A DNA stretch of 64,000 nucleotides from Nematostella vectensis (GCF_932526225.1 NC_064048.1:4596437-4660436), one strand, 5' to 3'. Shown: positions 1 through 12,675, counted from the stretch's first letter. Notes: generated from the sequence alone by a model not told the origin. Translations and numbers: made by a program.

Positions 1-1
1 T

Positions 2-174
2 CTGCGTGTAACACGTGCTCAGTATTTCTGTAGAGTTTGTGATAAATCTTATGTATATATGAAATCAAGAGATATGCATGAACTCAAGGCTCATGGAGTG
101 ACCTATTTGGAGAGACAGCAGAACATGAAGGAAGATGCAGAGACTAGAGAGTCCAATGAATCAAGTGATGACAG
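2..174 (+). CDS. Partial exon with a C2H2 zinc finger; gene runs off the left edge
   Basis: The reading frame is open from base 2. It contains a C-x2-C-x12-H-x4-H finger (YFCRVCDKSY...MHELKAHG) followed by an acidic, Ser/Glu-rich tail. A GT donor-like site follows base 174 (GACAG|GTATTT). If it is not used, the frame reads on to a TGA near 196, so this could be the last exon. The protein family is not identifiable from one finger. A helicase-like gene on the opposite strand lies immediately to the right and converges on it. A finger of this kind beside a RecQ-like helicase could belong to a transposon-derived pair, but that is inference. Confidence 0.5.
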
Positions 175-305
175 GTATTTCATAATAAGTTGTTGATTTC
201 ATGTTATCAATCAAAATATGGGAATGTCTGATGTCTTTGGTCATATACAGTAGAACCCTGTTAACCAAAACTGAAGGGAGACAAAAGTCTGTTTGAGTAA
301 ATGAC

Positions 306-2771
306 TTTTAACATGTTCTTTGATTCTTCTTTAAGTTTTTTGACCAACCAGTCAAAACATTCAAATACCCCTTTTGCTGATTCCTTGTGGAGGTAAATGT
401 TTTCCCTGTCTGGACTTAAATAGACATCAACAAGGTATTTCCGGAGGGCCAGGGCTTTTACTGTGGATTTATGGACATCATCTGTTGCTGTTGCAGTCAA
501 GGCAAGGAAAGGTGTCCCCTCTGGTAACAGTGACCTCACCTCACCAAGCCGGCCAAAGGATTCCCGAAATGCGGCCTTTCTCTCCTTAGAATTACCTTGG
601 CCCCTGCAAAAAAAAACATATACAATTTTTGTTTATATATCTATACCATTTTAGTATATCCATGCTATCTATAATTGAGCGAAAAGTGTGAATTTAGTGA
701 ATAGGCCATTCCGGCTATAAGCATACGCGCATATTTATCATGGGAACCTACCCCAACAACTACCGTCATGCAGTGTGCGCTTCATTTGGTGCATTCTGGT
801 AGTTGAGGTAGGTTTCTATGGGTAGTTGTTGCACACATGTAGTTGTCTTCCTATTATAATCCTAACACTTAGGCTAAGCTCAAACGCTGTATTATCCATG
901 AGCCGTATTCAGTGCAAATGCATGCAAATAAAGATGAAACAATCGACTTATTCATTTGCACGCATGCATTGAATACGGCTCATGGATAACACGAAGTTTG
1001 AACGTTGCCTTAGTATGTGATTATAACACAAGTATATCCAACTCCAGTAGCTCGGACCATCTTAGACTTCCTGGGAGGTTCAAGTTTTGGTAGCAAACGG
1101 TATTCTATGTTAATCCAAGCGCTAAAAATAGTTACACACATCGCGACACAAGTTCCTCTAACAGCGGCTTTATACACAAAAATGTTCGTAATTAAAGACT
1201 TACCATTTAGGCACGTGTGCCTCATCCTTGACAAAACCAAACACGTTATCCTGGCAATGTTTGCTTTTTACTAGGTCTCTCCACCTAGAGGAATCCAAGA
1301 GCGACTCAGGGCTTGTAAATACGAACGAATACTCGCCAGATTTGTAGATTTTAACCCTTGTACGTCCACGTTGTCGCCAGACAAACTACATGCTCTGAAG
1401 CCATATTTCTCGACCTCATCAATGTGAGACTACACAAGAGCGTTCACGGCATACCACAATTTAACCTGAGTATCAGGCCCTCCTATGTTTCTATCGCGCC
1501 GGCGAGAAACAAGACAAGGGCCTGATAAAAGTACTGTTCGAATCGCATGTTCTCATGCCAGATTCCGGCATGGCTCCTGATTGGTAAAAAAAAACAAAGG
1601 GTACTCGAATGGGACGCGCTGATTGGTTCAGCTATATATAGTACCCTAGCCCGTCGACTGCTCGTTCTCAGAGTAATGGCGGACTCCAAAAGTGCTTTTG
1701 ACCTGGTGTTAGCAGAATCAGAGAAATAGTTTTCTTTAACATTTAAAAAATATATTTTCCTGTCTTCATTTTCTTCGGAAAAATTACGCCTGATACTCAG
1801 GTTAGATGTTCAAATGTTTTGCCAAGGCCGGTCATTGCGTGTGTTTATTTCTCATTGGTATCAATTTTCGAAGCGAACATCTACTAGTTATACCAAAAGC
1901 GCTGGAAATATTGATGTCATAGAAGCTGCTTAATACTACGGACATCTTTAGTAGTTGTTATCAAATTTTTAGACAGACCAGGCGCCGAATATTATCAAGA
2001 AATTTGTCTGTGAGAGCACGAAGAATGCTTGGGATTGTTTGCGCTACTTCCCGCGAGTTGTTGATCGAGTGAGCTTATCAAATAATGGAATTTGTGTTCA
2101 AGCAGAGGTTTGTCTATTTAGACGAAAAAGCCTGTAGGAAATAAGTGATGTGAAAATCCTGTAGTAATTTAGTGATGTGTGGATCTGCAGCTATATACTT
2201 AAATCGTAAATCTCCTGAGCCGTCAACTATCTTTGCGTTCAAACCATTTAGCATAAAGTTACTCTCACCGGGGTTCGTCGTTAATAAAATTATTACCCTT
2301 GCATATAACACCAATGTAGTTTTGATTTACATAAATGCTGTTTATAATTTGGTTTGGGTATTTGATTTTGCCACCACGCGAGTCTTTGGAAAATTGACAG
2401 CCGAAGTATTTTGACAGTGGCCTGAAAAGGGGCGGCAGGCTTCGCGTCTAGTATTTGTGTCAGGCGTACTTTAATTTATCCTCTCCAAATTTTGAAAAAT
2501 AAAATCGCCAGATACTCAGGCTAACCACAATAACAATAGGTCTCGAAGGGAAGCGCTCAAAGCCTTTGCTGTTCAATGCTTTGCACAACGAAGGAATAGC
2601 TTGAAAGCATAGTGACTTGCTCCAGCCAGTCGGGAGTCTCGCAAATACGTCTTTTCGTTCCAAGAACGCTTTGATCGCTACTCTTTGGGCATCCTTCAAA
2701 TCCTTAACGTCAGGGAACGAAGTACTAATAGTTTCTTCAATGGACTCTTGCAAAGCAATGTCGAAATTCAT
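306..2771 (-). pseudogene. RecQ-like DNA helicase, damaged or partial (three exons visible)
   Basis: Three exons carry superfamily 2 RecQ motifs in order. Exon A (about 2771-2524) starts with an ATG and has motif I as LPTGWSKSLCFQ. Exon B (1429-1204) has TSPESLLDSSRW and the DEAH box (VKDEAHVPKW). Exon C (603-306) has PFLALTATATDD (motif III). Exon B ends in TG and exon C starts with G, restoring the Trp of DEAHVPKW-G, which supports the join. Two defects are visible. The motif I loop reads GWSKS where RecQ normally has GxGKS. Exon B also changes frame near 1335-1350 between the CSLSGDN part and the IYKSGEY part. The short segment after motif I (normally SPLxxLMxDQ) is missing. C-terminal motifs IV-VI would lie beyond base 1. 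A degraded or transposon-borne copy is more likely than the host RecQ. Confidence 0.75.
1464..1802. mobile_element. MITE, 339 bp, in a RecQ-like intron
   Basis: Perfect 15-bp terminal inverted repeats (ACCTGAGTATCAGGC) occur at 1464-1478 and, reverse-complemented, at 1788-1802. They are flanked by TA at 1462-1463 and 1803-1804, consistent with a TA target duplication. Single termini of the same family occur at about 2508-2523 (against the 3' edge of helicase exon A) and at about 7336-7349. No transposase is coded. Confidence 0.7.
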
Positions 2772-5367
2772 TTGATTATAAGTATAGTTGTTCGATGTAG
2801 TTGTTTGATGTATTAGATAGCTGGAATGATTTTGGCACGACTTATTAATCCGTTTCCTATAAACCGGTTTGACTGGGATGGAGACGATTCTCCAAATATG
2901 GAAAGCTACTACAATAGCAACTTATATTGACCAATCAACAGCGTAGAACAAATCTTGTATGAAGCATTAGCACCATAGTGAGGCTGGCTATTCGTTGCAC
3001 CAGAGGCTCCTTCGCTTCGCTCAGTCGTTGACGCCGCTTCGCGGCCCTAGCGAAGTTCGGAGCCTCTGGTACAACGCTTCGCGGCCCTAGCGAAGTTCGG
3101 AGCCCATGGTACCCATGGTACCCATGGTAGAAGTAGTAAGAATTTTGCTGACACATAATATTATCGCAATGCACCCTGGGAAGTAGAGAGAGATAGGTCC
3201 TGCCTGATTCATAAAGATCATTGTTATCATAGTATAAATACTATATTTATAGTATGAATAGTATCTCCGTTATTTCTAATGAAGTATAAATATTCTTTAC
3301 AAATATTTCTGGCGCAAGTTTTTTTTTTAATGTTTGTTGGCACAAGTTTTTTTTATAAAGTCCTTAGAAGACTTTCTGCTTTCATTGTGTCTGAAGACTT
3401 ATAAACCTCATAACAGAGTTTGTCTCCTTTATTTTGAAAAATACGACTAAATCTATGAAACCAAGAGTTGGTAATGAAAAGTACCGTTGCTTTTGTTAAA
3501 AAATATATAACCAGGTTCTGGTCCAAAAAAATCAGTCTTATTTTGCAAAGTAACGGGGGCAAACACTGGAATGGTTTCGTCTTCAGACACAATAAAAAAG
3601 GAAGTTTTGAAAGGACGTTATTAAAACTTGTGCCAAATACATAGTATATCCTTTGTTATTATTAATTTTGTAATTCACAGAGATTGCAAATAAACCAAAA
3701 GGCCCCAAATCCCCGTGGGATAACAGAAATTTAAAAAAAATCTAGCTGAACATTTTTACCGAAATCCCGCTAATCGGAATAATTATCCTTATTACTTGGT
3801 CCCGTTGGGCATTTCTACCCCGAAACTCGCACGTTCTCGTCATGTTGAGGCCTCAAAAAGCACTGTATCCCAAGACCTGTATTGCGAACCCTCTCTATAG
3901 TGCTCGGAGGGAAAATTCAGGGGGGATTTGATTTTCTTTCTTACCGGTGATTATTGTTGTTGTTGCGCGTCACGTGATTAGTAAGCCTTTTTTGGCGGCT
4001 ATGCTTGGATTAGTGTCGAGAGCGTTTTTTGTGTCAAATATCGCCTCGAGCCTATAGCTTAAACATAATTACTCATGGCTTATCGCCAAATCGTCAGAGT
4101 AATAATTCATGCCTAGAAGCCTGTGTTAAGAAGTTATAGCATGACAAAAGGCAAAAGGAAATTTAGTGATTAAATGTCCCTGCAACCGGGGGATGATTAG
4201 TTGAAGTTCCGACGCCGCAGGCATCGTACAACAGTTTAGTTCTTTGACGTCATAAGCACGCATGCGTACAGCAATCAAAATCATCCCAAATGGATCTCGT
4301 CTAACGTTGTTTAGGTATCACGAGATCAAGTACTCTGGTATCCGGTATCCTGGCGCACGGTCTATTCCTGGGTCAATCTATTTGTTTCCTTGGTGGAAAC
4401 AAGAAAACAAGCATCTTGGTTCTAAATTTCTTTAATTCTTCATTTTTTTGTCTTTTTCTAAATTTAGAAGACAAAATATTCTTTTCTCTTTTTCTAAATT
4501 CCTCTCATTATTAATGCATGAGGGAAATTTAGAAGCATCTATTTTTTTCGAGGGAATTTCGCTAGTAACCGTCCCTCAGAAAACAAAAGTATCCGAGGTG
4601 ATCATGGGATTACAAGAATACTTCTGGTCTAGTCTCCCGTGCAGCCGTTCTTTGTGTCGGTCACACAATCCACCTGGTATAACACAGGTGAAAAAATTGT
4701 GCTTTTATAATTCTCCTTATTTATATAGGGGTTTGGGGCGTACTTTTCTTCTGCCTTTTACAAGTTACGATTCAACTAGTTGATCCCTAATTGTCACCGT
4801 ACACCCACAAATTACGCTTAATTTTTCCGAAAACGGGTGTGGTTGAAGTGCATTACCATATTTTCTAACGTGGTGGTAGTGGTAATATCTTCTTTCTTGT
4901 TCATTTGAAGTGCTTACTTTTTTCACTAAAACTTCTTTCCAGCAAGTTTTGGCCTTGCTCTGTTTTTATTTTAGCACGAAACTACAAGTGTCATGTGTGC
5001 TCGCTTTCTAGTGAAAGTTCTCGGCCTCCGCTTGTCTCGCAATGAAAACATATAGGTGCTTAGGGCGCTAATGAGTGCTTAAAAGGACTAAGCATTAAAA
5101 ATGTTTTCAAGCTTTTGTTTATAAAAATACAACCACAAAGGAATATTGGACAAGAATATACTATAAAGTCGTCACAGTCACTGGTTATAGATTCAATAAT
5201 TCATTTGGTATTATTTCTTTTATATACAAGAAGATGCTCCCCCAAAAACGCCCAGCTTCAACTGAAAATTACACGCTTTTATAAATAAGTGTATGTGCAG
5301 GCGTCCCCGGGAAAATTCGAAGCCATGAAGCTCTTAGCCTCTCTCGCAGGCGTTTCTAGGTGGGCGT

Positions 5368-5416
<49 letters not shown>

Positions 5417-8400
5417 ACACGGAGCCTTGCAAGTGAATTATGTGGGGAGGGGTCCTTCTCTAGTTGTCGGATTGACCGTAATCTGTTTATTAAAGCGCGA
5501 ATGTTCCCGTTCTTTGTTGAACCTGAATGCCACCCCAGGAAAATTGGTGTTTCCACAGTATGGGTTTCGAAAAGTAAACATAAAAAATACATATCTGCTA
5601 ATCTACTTCGAATACCAAAAAAATTTTACATGTGTTTGCAGACGCTGGAAACCTCAAGCAATAATGATCGCAAACAATTTCTACTGAAAATACCTAACAC
5701 TTAACGAACAGACAGAAATCATCACAGTTAATGAAGGACTTTGCGTCAATTATTTAAACAAAATTAGCATTGGGCTTATCCACCAATATCTGCTTGCATA
5801 AAGCGTTTTTAGTTGTTGTTAAAGTGAACTTAATTAATTACGATAAGTTGGTCGATGAAAAAAACATTTGGTCTCAAATTCATGCGTTATTCACTGGTCT
5901 GATATCAAAGAAAAGAGGGTTTTTGTTAGCCGTAAACTGCCGCTTCTTCAAAACCAAAAAATGATTTAGAAGGGACATTTCTCACTGAAATAAACTTAAC
6001 GCCTAATTCTGATTGAGAGTTTTTAAAAAAAGGATATTACCAAAGGAATCTATCTTCGCTAAAACACCACGCCTACTCATCAAACGCTAAAAATACATCT
6101 CTTGTTCCTTCGATTCGGTTGGTGTAATGCGACTGCTTTGCACATCCATGTCTAAAATCATTTTTTAGGAAAATGATCCCTTGGCAAGGCGGTTTCAGAG
6201 CTTAGCAACCTAAGGCCGGCTGGAAAACTTTATGTCCCCTGCTAAGGGAACGAATGGACGAAAGCGATAACGAAAGCCGAATGGATGAGGAAGGCGGGGG
6301 GATGATGGTAATCTGATTGTTAAAAAAAGCACGTCTGCCTTTGCTCCGGCAGAAAATATTTTGCTGAATGGGGATCAAGCCCTGTTAAATAATATTTGGC
6401 TTTTAAGGGCTTATACTGAAGTGAAACTGAACTCTATCTTTTGGAAAAGATCTCTTTTAAGAAACCGATGACATGAAAGATGTTCCACCGGGCAGCTGTT
6501 GTTGTCGACTTCAAAAAAAAAAAAAATATTTCGTAAGTTCTTAACTTGGTAACGAAAACCTAATTTTTAATTATTTTTTTATTGATTTGTTAGCGTCTTT
6601 TTGACGTCATTTTTTGCCAATGTAGCCAAATACTAGAGAAAAGCGAAGGCGCAAAATATGCGCGCTAATTTCCGACCTTTCGTGTAGGCTTCTATATCAT
6701 AATAAAAACTACTGGTTCCCACTTGCATTGCAATTTAGATACTACGCTTGGGTTTGACACAAAAAAGATTGACACAGAAGTATTAAGAGCGCTTAATTTG
6801 TACATTGAACTCCTTTCAGATTAGATTAACGTGTTTCCGGGCAAAGCCAGAAACATCCCAGTGAGAAATGTCAAATTCGCCCCATTATGTAAGCAAAACA
6901 CTAATATTACCCGAGATAAAGCAACAATAATCTAAGTTCTTGATAAACATTATACAAACACGAAAAACCTTAGAAAACCTTTGCACGAAATTTTGAATAA
7001 TGAATTTTAGTTTTGGTATCTCTTACCTGAAAATCTGCTGAATTCCTACGCGTGACGACCTTTGACGCAATCCTAAATTTCTGAATTCCAGAGCCTTGCT
7101 TTTTCTTTTTAGCTTGAGCCTTTCTATTGTTCTTCGTCAAACTCAGCAAGAAAGTAAAGGTAAAGAACTTTCCTCCAGGAGAGACTCCTTCTTAGGATAG
7201 TTCAGATAGATAGAAGTTTTTACTTCTAGGTCAGCTTCTCTGAATTCAAGAGTCTTTGCTCCGTTCTCGTCTTTCTTTATATTCAACAAACAGCAGAAGA
7301 ATTCTTTCCCCGAGTGTATACAGATTTTTTTTAGCGGATACTCAGGTTATGTCTATTCTGGCCTATGTCCTTGTGCTAGAATCGGAGGTTTTGGACGACT
7401 TGGCGAAAATTGGAGCGGCTACAAATCCATCTTTTGTATCTTTCTCAAGGTATCTGTGAAGTCTCCTGCCAAAATTTCCCTCTTTGGACACGAAATCACG
7501 CTAATTCGATCACTCAGCTGTGAGAATCACAAAGAAGCCTCAGCTTAGGCCTCTGTAAAGTGTACTAGTTTGCGGCGTCGTCGCTATCTTATTTCCCCCT
7601 TTTAATGTTTCTCATTGATACCCCGGTGTGATAATACTGACAGACAGGGATTTGATTCCTAATGGCTAACATGACAAGCCTGGCCACATCACGGTGAACC
7701 AATTAGAAGAAGTATCTTGGATCAACAAAACCTGGTTTGAATAACATTTATCTAATCATCAGCATTTAGATTGTAAAAACTAAAAAAATGCGTTATTGAA
7801 AGTGTTTTTCCATCATAGAGTGCAATATGATGGAGGGGTAAATTAATACACTACAATCTTTTTTTTTTTAATAAAAACGACGAATTTTCCAGTTCAGGCT
7901 GGAACGTTCTTATTTTTGGAGCATTTTAATGCTGAAACTGTTTTAAACAATGTTCTAAAAAATATAGTATCCAATGAATTATTAGGAGAAGAATTACACA
8001 AATGATCAATAGCAATATAATATTTAAGGTTGTTATGAATGAACACAATTTAACGTTGCTTTTTAGAACACATAAGACTAAAAAAGCCTCGTATGTTCTT
8101 AGCATGTTCTTAAAATTTAGTGAAATCTCAACCTGGACGTTCTTATAAAAAGTTTCTTATAAAAAAGAGTGTATACGTGCAGTTTAGGATCTATCAACAC
8201 GGTCCATTAAAAACAACAATATTCAGGCAACACATCAGTCTGCTAATTACTAAAACATGCTCCAGATTCCTAGCAATAGCTAAGACAACGAAGCGAGCAG
8301 AGCTAAGAATTGAATATCGCAAAACCATATGTCGGCCATCCAATGGCGAGTACCCGGCGACCACAAAAAGTGCTTGCTTGCAAAATTCGATAAACATTTT

Positions 8401-8690
8401 ATTTACATTTCTTATTTATCATTTATGAATTCTCATATTGCTTATAAAAAAAATCTGAGAAAAATTTAATGTGTATTGAACTTTGCATTGTACTAATTAA
8501 ACGCGATCTAGAGGTTATTTTTTCCTTATTGAGCAATCCGAGGCGATATTATTACTGTTATGTTTGGAAAGGAAAACAATTGTTGAAACATTTTTAGCGT
8601 GAAAAATGTTTAACGCTGCGTTATGTTTTAGCCAACGCTTGGAACGAGTGCGGTTGAGTACGAAATTGAGACATAGAAAGCACCTTTTCC
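2772..8690. other. Gene-free stretch with simple repeats
   Basis: No exon with recognisable protein similarity was found on either strand. It holds a short duplication at 3025-3130 (two copies of a roughly 40-bp unit containing CGAAGTTCGGAGCC, then three CCATGGTAC units). A homopolymer and dinucleotide tract lies at 5370-5420, with scattered AT-rich sequence around it. The longest open frames overlap the C-tract or have random composition. Confidence 0.5.
5370..5420. repeat. Poly-C (33 bases) followed by (AC)9
   Basis: An uninterrupted run of 33 C at 5370-5402 passes straight into nine AC units. The open frames across it (polyproline, polyglycine) are artefacts of the tract. Confidence 0.95.
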
Positions 8691-8696
8691 TTCCTT

Positions 8697-8954
8697 GCTA
8701 GCAGAGGCCTCTTTTCTCTGTATTTCGCTGGGCTGGCGTTCTCTTTTCCTCGCGAACGCCAGCCCAACGAAATACATAGAAAACGGGTCAGTACGCAGCT
8801 CTTACAAGCTGCAATTTGATTGGGCAAATAAACAATATCCGCACCTCGACACAAAGAACGAGGAGAATAGAGACAAAAGAACTCCTTTGTAGAACAAAGA
8901 TAATGGGAGACAAAGCAGCTGCGTACTTACTCTAGAAAAGAGGCCTCTGCTAGC
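8697..8954. mobile_element. Fold-back element with nested inverted repeats
   Basis: The outer arms are a perfect 21-bp inverted repeat (GCTAGCAGAGGCCTCTTTTCT) at 8697-8717 and 8934-8954. Just inside the left arm is a second hairpin of 20-bp arms with one mismatch (8721-8740 and 8755-8774). There is no coding capacity. Structure and size fit a MITE. Confidence 0.7.
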
Positions 8955-9594
8955 AGAGAAACCTTACCCACGGTCCTTTGCGAGAACCTGATCCTTCCCA
9001 TGAAGCCTAGTGCGGAAGCCCACTAAACAATAGGCTCTGTTGTTAGCCCTTTCTGTGAGCCCGCACTACGTGTCCGGGAGATCGTAAGACCGTATCGCCT
9101 AACGTCGGTTGGAAATAGAGTCTTAAAGAAGGCTTATCAAGCCGCCATTATGCTCCCGCTCAATGGCGAGTCACACAAAGCATCCATTTCCATCGGCTAA
9201 TTCCCAAGATATTATCAATCAACTATCGTCAATAACATATCAGAATTCATTTCTATATTTTTAGTTTACTTGCAGATGAACCATTGTATTTTCAATGATA
9301 AACAATAACCAAGGAGGGTTTGATTGACATTCTTTGAAGAAGAGACGTCACAAAGGTGCGTTGGCACCAGCAAGCGCGTCATGTCAAAAAAGCGGGAAAC
9401 TGAAACTGACAGCACAGGTATCCCAAGCTCTAGGTTTGTTTCTTACTGTTTCTGCTATAAGGCTTTGTACGAATTAATGTAATTAATAAATTAATGTATG
9501 AATTACTAAGAAAATAATGTAGGTGAGGGTGATGGAAAATTTCGCTGCGTACGAGTGAATGAAAGGGCTCCAACATACTCATCAGAGATCACTC

Positions 9595-9635
9595 CCCCTC
9601 CCCTTCCCCCTCCCCCGCCCCCGCCCCCGCTTTCG
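9595..9635. repeat. C-rich (CCCCT/CCCCG) simple repeat
   Basis: A short run of CCCCTCC and CCCGCC units. The minus-strand frame of 124 aa that crosses it ends in Gly/Glu repeats and shows no domain. Confidence 0.8.
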
Positions 9636-10011
9636 AATTCTGTCCCCGAATCAACCTTTGTGGGATGAAAAAATATGAAATAAACGCTACGATTAAAAAG
9701 ACAGCAAATAGGTCGGCGTTGTTTTTTGCGGTTTTCCACATTGTGCACGCTATCATCGAATATTTCGAGCAGTTAAATTTGGCTTCCGTCATTCGAAATC
9801 CTCGAGAATTTATTGGTAAGCCCTGAAATGGTTTCCATTTATACCTCTCCGTAAGGTACTGATCAATCAAAGAGCACCAAAAATTCCGCTTGATTGAATA
9901 ACCGAAGTCAGGAAAGCGGCTTAGAAATTTATTAACGAAAGTCACAAGTACATTTAAAATCACTGTACTAATCGCCTGGTAGAGGTTTACTTACTAATTA
10001 GATGTGGACTT

Positions 10012-10482
10012 CTAATAAGGACGAAACAGCTGGTTGCCGAACTGCACGGGTAATAGACTGTGCTAGCGTCCCGTCTTGGCCCGACTGGTGCCAATGTGTG
10101 TATGCTAGTGTGCTTTTAAAGTCCACATTTATGTATACATACTCGCAAGGAGTTTGGCTATCCGACGGAGTTTTAGACTAGCAAAGGTCGCATGCGTGAT
10201 CCGCACAATTAGCATCACGCTAGCCCGGTCGCAGCTCTAGATCCCACATGAATCTAAGCTGTGGCTAAAAGCACTTCGTTCGAGTCGAAATCGCCCTGCA
10301 GTTCATTGCAGATGAAGTTTAACTGAGGCAAACCGGCTATGCCATGCTGACGAGTCCTAATAAGGAAGAAACAGCTGTCCATGGTTGCCGAACTGCACGG
10401 GTAATAGACTGTGCTAGCGTCCCGTCTCGGCCCGACTGGTGCCAATGTGTGTATGCTAGTGTGCTTTTAAAGTCCACATTTA
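10012..10482 (+). repeat. Direct duplication, about 120 bp, two copies
   Basis: Copies lie at 10012-10131 and 10357-10482. They are nearly identical apart from a small insertion in the second, and both end in AAAGTCCACATTTA. The 225 bp between them are unrelated to the repeat. Confidence 0.85.
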
Positions 10483-10484
10483 CA

Positions 10485-10712
10485 ACTTAGACTTGCACTC
10501 ATAAATCACTTCAAGATATTTTCGAATCATGAAGCACGGGTCGTATTCAAGTAACGTATCAACTACTTAGACTTGCACTCATAAATCACTTCAAGATATT
10601 TTCGAATCATGAAGCACGGGTCGTATTCAAGTAACGTATCAACTACTTAGACTTGCACTCATAAATCACTTCAAGATAATTTTGAATCATGAAGCACGGG
10701 TCGTATTCAAGT
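10485..10712 (+). repeat. 80-bp tandem repeat, 2.8 copies
   Basis: ACTTGCACTCATAAATCACT starts at 10491, 10571 and 10651, giving an exact 80-bp period. The third copy has two substitutions and a truncated end. Confidence 0.95.
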
Positions 10713-10731
10713 ATCAACAGGAAAACTGCAA

Positions 10732-11100
10732 AATTTTAAATTAGACAAGAGGTAGACTTACCTTGAAGGATAATTGTAATTCTCTGAGCCATACGGAACA
10801 TTATGACCTTATTATGCGTACTTCCTTGCGCATGCGCAGATTGCCACGTTTTAAAGAAACCATTGTTATGCAAATTAACATGGTATAAAACCCCGCGTAC
10901 AGCAAGACCATGCCTCTTCTTCTTGAGTGTAACAAAAAAATGCACCATAGTTGCCATCGAATGGAGGGTGGGCCACAGACAGCTAGACTTAGTGGCGCAA
11001 ATGAAAAGGGTGGGTACCTAATAAGGTCACAATGTTCCGTATGGCTCAGAGAATTACAATTATCCTTCAAGGTAAGTCTACCTCTTGTCTAATTTAAAAT
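10732..11100. mobile_element. Inverted-repeat element with about 83-bp arms
   Basis: Arms at 10732-10814 and 11018-11100 are near-perfect reverse complements (both contain the complement pair of GAGAATTACAATTATCCTTC). The first part of the interior (10797-10925) is also repeated, inverted, at about 12690-12815. It is therefore related to the ends of the recombinase-bearing element to the right. This is probably a non-autonomous or solo relative of that element. Confidence 0.65.
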
Positions 11101-11264
11101 TCTCTTTCACCATACTCCACATTATGCCCTTATTATACGATTTCAAAGAGAGATGTCAAATAAACACACAGAAAAAACATACACCTCATTATTTAATAGG
11201 CGTAAAGGGCTAGGACAACGCTAGCTAACTAACTAGCTAGCTAACGCTAGCTAGCTAACAACGC

Positions 11265-12202
11265 TACTAATTGACAAAAATCTCACCTTCAAATACCACA
11301 TTGAGCATATTACAACAAAGATAAGCAGAACTGTGGGATTGATAGCTAAACTGCGACATTTTGTCCCAACCAAAACCCTACTTCATATCTACCAGTCCTT
11401 AATCTTGCCCCACATTTCATGCCAGTAAGTGTTACTTGAACAAAATTCTATACTTACAAAAACGTGCTCTGCGCTTTATGTTTTTTGCTAAAAAAAGTGA
11501 TCATGCGGTCCCCTATTTCGCTAGAACTAATATTTTACCCATACAGTCGTTATATTTTGAATCGGTGTGTCATCTTATGTATGATACCCGAAATGGAACC
11601 GCCCCACCCAATATTCTAAACCTTTTCACGGATACCAAAAGCGTTCATTCTTACAATACACGATCATCAACCTCGAATAAATTCTACATACAAAAATCTA
11701 GACTTGAAATCCAGCGAAATTCTTTTTCAAGAGTAGGCGCAAGGGTGTGGAATGAGCTGCCACAGTCATTGAGAGAGTCCTCCAAAAAACAGTTTAAAAC
11801 AAAACTGCGTTCAGCCCTTGTTGATATCCTTATTAAATATGACGACTATATTGATGTCTGCGAAATTAGCACAGCTTTGAAAAATCACAATTTATTGGCA
11901 TCATAAACTCACATACTTATGTTTGCTTTGTTTTTTCCCTTTTTTATCATCAGATAAATAATGCTGTTAATGCTCTTTTTTCTTTAAGACCAGAAGTGTT
12001 TATTCAAATTTTCATTTTTCTCCCAAAATTTTTCAAATTTTCATAATATACTAGTTCTCACTTAACTTTGCTTATACAATTATATTTAATATTTATGTAA
12101 ATAAGTAAGTGACTGATCCGTCTCGATTAGCTCGTCTATTTGCGGATCAGTCACACCTACTATAAATAACAATTTGATACAATAAAAAAGTCTAAAGTCT
12201 AA
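11265..12202 (+). mobile_element. 5'-truncated non-LTR retrotransposon (LINE), 3' end
   Basis: The open frame at 11436-11906 codes the C-terminal tail typical of CR1/L2/jockey-clade reverse transcriptases: HSYNTRSS, then FSRVGARVWNELPQSLR, then FKTKLRSAL. A preceding segment in another frame (about 11270-11425) reads KLRHFVPTKTLLHIYQSL, the thumb-connection region, so a frameshift or stop separates them. The 3' end is a short tail of repeated AAAGTCT units at about 12183-12200, next to a GCTAGC-rich sequence also present at the 5' end. It has inserted into the C-terminal end of the recombinase frame on the other strand. It is dead on arrival: truncated and frame-broken. Confidence 0.8.
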
Positions 12203-12608
12203 AAGCTAGCATACTGACCGACGTGTCAGAAAAGGCAATAGGCTTATTGTAAAACTTATTAAATGTGCACTGTCTTGACCAATCAGCCAATTTCATGATA
12301 TCAGCTACCGATGCACCCTTGAAAAAAGCCTTAGGTGTTACAGCACTACGGTAACTATGGGCCTTGAAAATAGAAGTATCTATGTTAGCACATTTAAGTA
12401 CAGCCTTGAGCCATCTCGCAATAGTGCTAGGGGTAACACACTTATACGGTTTACAATACGAAATAAACAACTTGTCACAGGACCTAATAGACTTTGTCCT
12501 GTCAAGATAATGCTTTACATGCAAGCACGGACACAGACGGCTATTGTTTGGAAAACTACAGTTTTGCAACCATACTTCCCCCGGAACCCAAAAACTTTGG
12601 TTTCCCAT
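12192..12608 (-). CDS. Tyrosine-recombinase fragment of a DIRS/Crypton-like element
   Basis: The 138-aa frame has the C-terminal catalytic block of tyrosine recombinases: VTPSTIARWLKAVLKCANID, then H-x-x-R as AHSYRSA, then a conserved Trp (LADWSRQCTF) and the likely nucleophile Tyr in FNKFYNKP. The first catalytic Arg would lie near the N-terminus, where the frame is incomplete. The C-terminus is cut by the LINE insertion at about 12200. Terminal sequences shared with 10797-10925 and an internal palindrome at 12641-12675 fit a DIRS-like retroelement. No reverse transcriptase of its own was found, so a Crypton-like DNA transposon is also possible. Confidence 0.7.
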   Translation of the reverse strand: MGNQSFWVPGEVWLQNCSFPNNSRLCPCLHVKHYLDRTKSIRSCDKLFISYCKPYKCVTPSTIARWLKAVLKCANIDTSIFKAHSYRSAVTPKAFFKGASVADIMKLADWSRQCTFNKFYNKPIAFSDTSVSMLAFRL

Positions 12609-12640
12609 AATGTGCCAAAGAGGTCATCCAATAACACTCT

Positions 12641-12675
12641 CACAAAGGTAAGCCCAACGTGGGCTTACCTTTGTG
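12641..12675. repeat. Perfect palindrome, 16-bp arms with 3-bp loop
   Basis: CACAAAGGTAAGCCCA, then ACG, then the exact reverse complement. It sits just upstream of the recombinase frame, where the element's terminal repeat ends. It may be a circle-junction or terminal structure of that element, or a hairpin left by insertion. Confidence 0.9.

Noticed and set aside
9589-9963. 124-aa minus-strand frame
   Set aside because: Ends in Gly/Glu from a C-rich tract; no domain or splice evidence.
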